DNA of 33,355 nucleotides from CAYNXB01 sp964401045 (GTDB taxonomy: Bacteria > Pseudomonadota > Alphaproteobacteria > Sphingomonadales > Sphingomonadaceae): NCBI GenBank assembly GCA_964401045.1, contig CAYNXB010000025.1, positions 1-33,355 of the forward strand. The letters run 5' to 3'. Shown in pieces: positions 30,996 through 33,355 of the stretch (position 1 is its first letter; every line of letters begins with the position of its first letter). The notes beneath the pieces are model-generated. The model saw only the letters and a program-made list of their open reading frames with translations. It made no database searches and was not told the DNA's origin. The position numbers and the translations under genes were made by a program.

Positions 30996-33101
30996 TCAGG
31001 AAGGTGGCAGCGTGTAACCATGCCGGTCCATGCTGGTTTCAGGTGCGAGGACGCAGGTTTCGCAATTCGGCCAATAACGTTCCGGGACCCGTCCGCTCAC
31101 CGGGTTTTTGTAATTGAACCACATCGGAAGAATATCCGGCCACTCAAGGTGCTCGCCGGGACCGCCTGCGAAACCCGCTTCCCGTTCACCCAGATCCTTG
31201 TTCCAGATATCCGGCGGATTGGCGGCCAAAGCTGGACTGATCGTTCTCGAGGATCCGATCGGACGGGGCGTTACGGGGCGATCCGGCGGTGCCAGCTTGG
31301 CCCAGCCCAGCTTGTAGCCGGCGGAATCCACGTAGTGCTCGTCGATCGAAATGCTCCACAGTTTCCAAACGCCGTTCTCGAGCACCGCCTGATTATTTGG
31401 ATAGGTAGAGCTGTTGATGATCGCGCGGTCGGGATTGCTGGACGACAGCAACTGGAACAGCCGCGTGCGCATGGACGCTGACCGGCCATCGGGCGCAACC
31501 AGTATCACCGGCTGGATCAGCCCATGCAGCACGAGCGAAAGTCTTGGGCCAGGCCGCCCCGGACTGGTGCGCCTGGAAATGCGCTCGGGCCCGATATAAA
31601 AGCCGGCATACGGCACTTCCTTCGCACCCTTCTGCGCGAAGATGGACCCGAGTTCCGGCCACTGGGCATCGTCGAGATATGCGCCATAAGCGGTGAGCAA
31701 GTTCAAAGCCCCGTCATAGGCTTTGACGAGATTGAGCTTCCGTTTCGCTTCCGCGATACGCGCGGCCGTATTGCCTGACGGCGCCGCGGTTCGCTCGGGC
31801 CGTGCCGGCAGCAGCCAATGTTTTGCCACCACGGTTGCGTTTGCGGGATAACTGACCGAGCGCCCTGTGGCCGGGTTACCCATGAGAAACGCGGGCACCC
31901 CGTTTTCACCTGCGTCGGTCGCGGGCAGCGGGCGGCTGGGAGCGAACTTGGCCGCGGGAGGCGGATCGATGATCCGGCTCTTGCCCCAGCCGAGATTGTA
32001 ATCGCTCTTGAAGACCGGGAAGATGCGCATCTCGTGGATGCGCCACTTGCCGTCATCGCCTTTGACCATGCGGTTGCTGAAGACGCTTACCGTCCAAAAC
32101 GCCTTCCCGGTATTCACTTCTGCGAGCGTTCCGAGATCGATACCGCGAATGTGAGCTTCTCGGCCATCGGCAGAGACCGCTACGATCTCGCTGAGTTGCT
32201 GATGATCGTTAAACTGGCCCCTTTGGAGGCCCGCCGGCCCGTCGCGCTCGAGCGCGCGGCGGATATTAGCGGGACCATCGTAGACGCCGACACTGCCGAC
32301 TTCGAATACACCATCGTCGGTGAAGAGATCGGTGACGTCGTCCCACATCTTGCGATCGATGTAGTAGCCGTAGGCGTTCTGCAGGTTACGGACCGCATCC
32401 TGCGCGTTCAACGCATCGATCCGTGCTTCAAGTTCGCTGAGCGTCGCGGTGGTTTTTGGCGCCGGGCCCTGCGCAGAAGGTATCGGCACGCCGGTTTCCT
32501 CGGGCGTGAAATGTGAAGGGATAATTGGTTGGGTCGGGCCGACATTGGTCCACCCGGTGTCATATGGCCCGGCATATTGCGGGTAGTAGTGCAGCCTGGA
32601 GATCTTCCAGGCCCCGCCTTCTCGCGTGTATTCGTTTTCGAGAATGCCGCCTTCCCAGCGTGCCTCGTCACCGCCCCCGAGCATGAAGAAGCCGTGCCAC
32701 CGCACCTTCACCATGGCGCCATCCGCCGAGAGGTTCGCCAGCGGACGATCGAAGGACATCATATTGATGTGGCCATCCGGCAAGCCGGGCTTTCCGCCTC
32801 CGAATCTATCCATGTTATACTGCGCTATGGCGGCGCGGCCGGAGACCGTATCCTCTCCCCAGATCATCTGCGCGTCCCGGGTGAACAGGGCTTCCAGATC
32901 GTCCCACAAGCCGAACTGCGCGTAATGCGTGTAGTTGTGTTGCAGATTGCCTGCGGCGCGAAGCGCCTCCGTCCGTTCTACGTCCCGCGCTAGGATGTCG
33001 AGCTGCGTCGGCGATTGCGGCTGGCTAGCTGCCGGGACGGGCGACATGACGAGCAACGCGCAGAGCACCGCCGCAAGGAAGCTACCGCGAAACAAGACCA
33101 T
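30996..33101 (-). CDS. Large exported protein with three NTF2/SnoaL-like repeats
   Basis: A 701-residue protein with a signal peptide (about 1-26, ending PAAS). Three NTF2/SnoaL-like domains lie at about 38-185, 224-372 and 450-600. Each begins with a helix pair leading to a Trp followed by an L-x2-(L/I)F pattern (GLWDDLEALF, KMWDDVTDLF, AQWPELGSIF) and ends in a Y-x2-GW motif (YDTGW 180-184, YNLGW 368-372, YKLGW 596-600). The Trp-to-motif distance is 114, 115 and 115 residues. The mature protein has only two Cys, in the C-terminal NCETC (680, 683). NTF2-like domains often bind small hydrophobic or ring substrates; no catalytic role is shown. The ATG at 33101 follows GGGGGT; the frame is open to 33203. 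Confidence 0.82.
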   Translation of the reverse strand: MVLFRGSFLAAVLCALLVMSPVPAASQPQSPTQLDILARDVERTEALRAAGNLQHNYTHYAQFGLWDDLEALFTRDAQMIWGEDTVSGRAAIAQYNMDRFGGGKPGLPDGHINMMSFDRPLANLSADGAMVKVRWHGFFMLGGGDEARWEGGILENEYTREGGAWKISRLHYYPQYAGPYDTGWTNVGPTQPIIPSHFTPEETGVPIPSAQGPAPKTTATLSELEARIDALNAQDAVRNLQNAYGYYIDRKMWDDVTDLFTDDGVFEVGSVGVYDGPANIRRALERDGPAGLQRGQFNDHQQLSEIVAVSADGREAHIRGIDLGTLAEVNTGKAFWTVSVFSNRMVKGDDGKWRIHEMRIFPVFKSDYNLGWGKSRIIDPPPAAKFAPSRPLPATDAGENGVPAFLMGNPATGRSVSYPANATVVAKHWLLPARPERTAAPSGNTAARIAEAKRKLNLVKAYDGALNLLTAYGAYLDDAQWPELGSIFAQKGAKEVPYAGFYIGPERISRRTSPGRPGPRLSLVLHGLIQPVILVAPDGRSASMRTRLFQLLSSSNPDRAIINSSTYPNNQAVLENGVWKLWSISIDEHYVDSAGYKLGWAKLAPPDRPVTPRPIGSSRTISPALAANPPDIWNKDLGEREAGFAGGPGEHLEWPDILPMWFNYKNPVSGRVPERYWPNCETCVLAPETSMDRHGYTLPPS

Positions 33102-33310
33102 TTCGTCTACCCCCAACAGCTTCATCTGCACAGGAAACGGCCACGATCCAGTGCGCGAAAACCCTCTACGGCGTCCCGACCGGGGAGTTTGCACCGTCCA
33201 CATCGCTTGCGCAGGTAGTCTTCAATGCTGCGCGAGCAGGTGCAAGATCGCGTCACGGGCATTCCGCCAGGCGAAATCCCGATGCCTCGATCCGGAGGTA
33301 AGTGAGGAAA
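33102..33310. other. Intergenic region between the NTF2-like gene and tRNA-Thr
   Basis: No gene is supported here. A minus-strand frame of 44 codons from GTG at 33256 to TGA at 33122 is Cys-rich (C-x-C near the start, C-x2-C in the middle), but its codon third positions are less GC-rich than those of real genes nearby. It is reported as a curiosity, not as a gene. The promoter of the NTF2-like gene must lie here; no clear -35/-10 pair was found. A GTCACG lies at 33252-33257. Confidence 0.4.
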
Positions 33311-33355
33311 TGGTGCCGCTTACTGGACTCGAACCAGTGACCCCCTCATTACGAA
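33311..33355 (-). tRNA. tRNA-Thr (anticodon CGU), 3' part only
   Basis: The last 45 bases, read on the minus strand, form the 3' part of a tRNA. In order: anticodon loop TTCGTAA (anticodon CGT at 33353-33351), 3' anticodon-stem arm TGAGG, variable loop GGGTC, T-stem ACTGG, T-loop TTCGAGT, CCAGT, acceptor arm AAGCGGC, discriminator A and encoded CCA (33313-33311). The 5' half lies beyond the window. Anticodon CGU decodes the Thr codon ACG. The 5' acceptor arm cannot be checked. Confidence 0.85.

Noticed and set aside
1..33355. CRISPR arrays, insertion sequences, prophage genes or toxin-antitoxin pairs
   Set aside because: No regularly spaced repeats, transposase or integrase motifs, terminal inverted repeats or known toxin folds were found on either strand.

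Overview
The window is high-GC DNA with densely packed genes. Gene content and protein flavour point to an alphaproteobacterium of the order Sphingomonadales (Sphingomonas/Novosphingobium/Erythrobacter-like). The clues are a DUF1465 protein, paired YdcH/DUF465 proteins, a PtsP-RodZ-like-CpoB-TilS run, a short TilS, and sphingomonad-style cupin/NTF2 catabolic genes. No plasmid, phage, transposase, integrase or CRISPR signature was seen.

Left part (1-15.4 kb) is mostly housekeeping. It begins with the 3' end of rimO, then a heme-oxygenase-like diiron-type protein, a TMEM175-type channel, an AlkB-like dioxygenase divergent from YjbQ, a transglutaminase-like protein, glucokinase and an L,D-transpeptidase. 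On the minus strand follow YdcH, PtsP, a RodZ-like HTH membrane protein, CpoB and TilS. On the plus strand follow a second YdcH-like protein, DUF1465, a LACTB2-like metallo-hydrolase, a membrane protein and NadA. A small gene coupled to nadA is frameshifted.

Middle part (15.5-23.1 kb): a minus-strand DMT transporter, MFS transporter and frameshifted secreted metallo-beta-lactamase-fold hydrolase; a CitE-like CoA-ester lyase; LipB coupled to a small lipoprotein; a membrane protein, a phospholipid-methyltransferase-like protein and ArsC.

Right part (23.1-33.1 kb) looks like an accessory catabolic cluster. A minus-strand unit encodes a class II aldolase/adducin protein, an orphan [2Fe-2S] hydroxylase small subunit and ArsC. 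Divergent from it is a tight plus-strand operon: VOC protein, MFS transporter, two tandem cupins resembling 2,4'-dihydroxyacetophenone dioxygenase, and an SDR. A zinc-dependent alcohol dehydrogenase, an exported bicupin and a large exported protein with three NTF2/SnoaL-like repeats follow. My inference is uptake by the MFS carrier, oxidation by SDR/MDR enzymes, and C-C cleavage or rearrangement by cupins, VOC protein and aldolase of an aromatic or keto-type substrate; the substrate cannot be read from the sequence. No transcription factor lies in the cluster. The window ends inside a tRNA-Thr(CGU) gene on the minus strand.

Architecture worth noting: four of seven convergent junctions overlap by exactly 4 nt so that the two stop codons interlock. 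The AlkB-like/YjbQ start codons are separated by only 20 bp holding a perfect 14-bp palindrome, which could act as a two-way promoter giving leaderless mRNAs.
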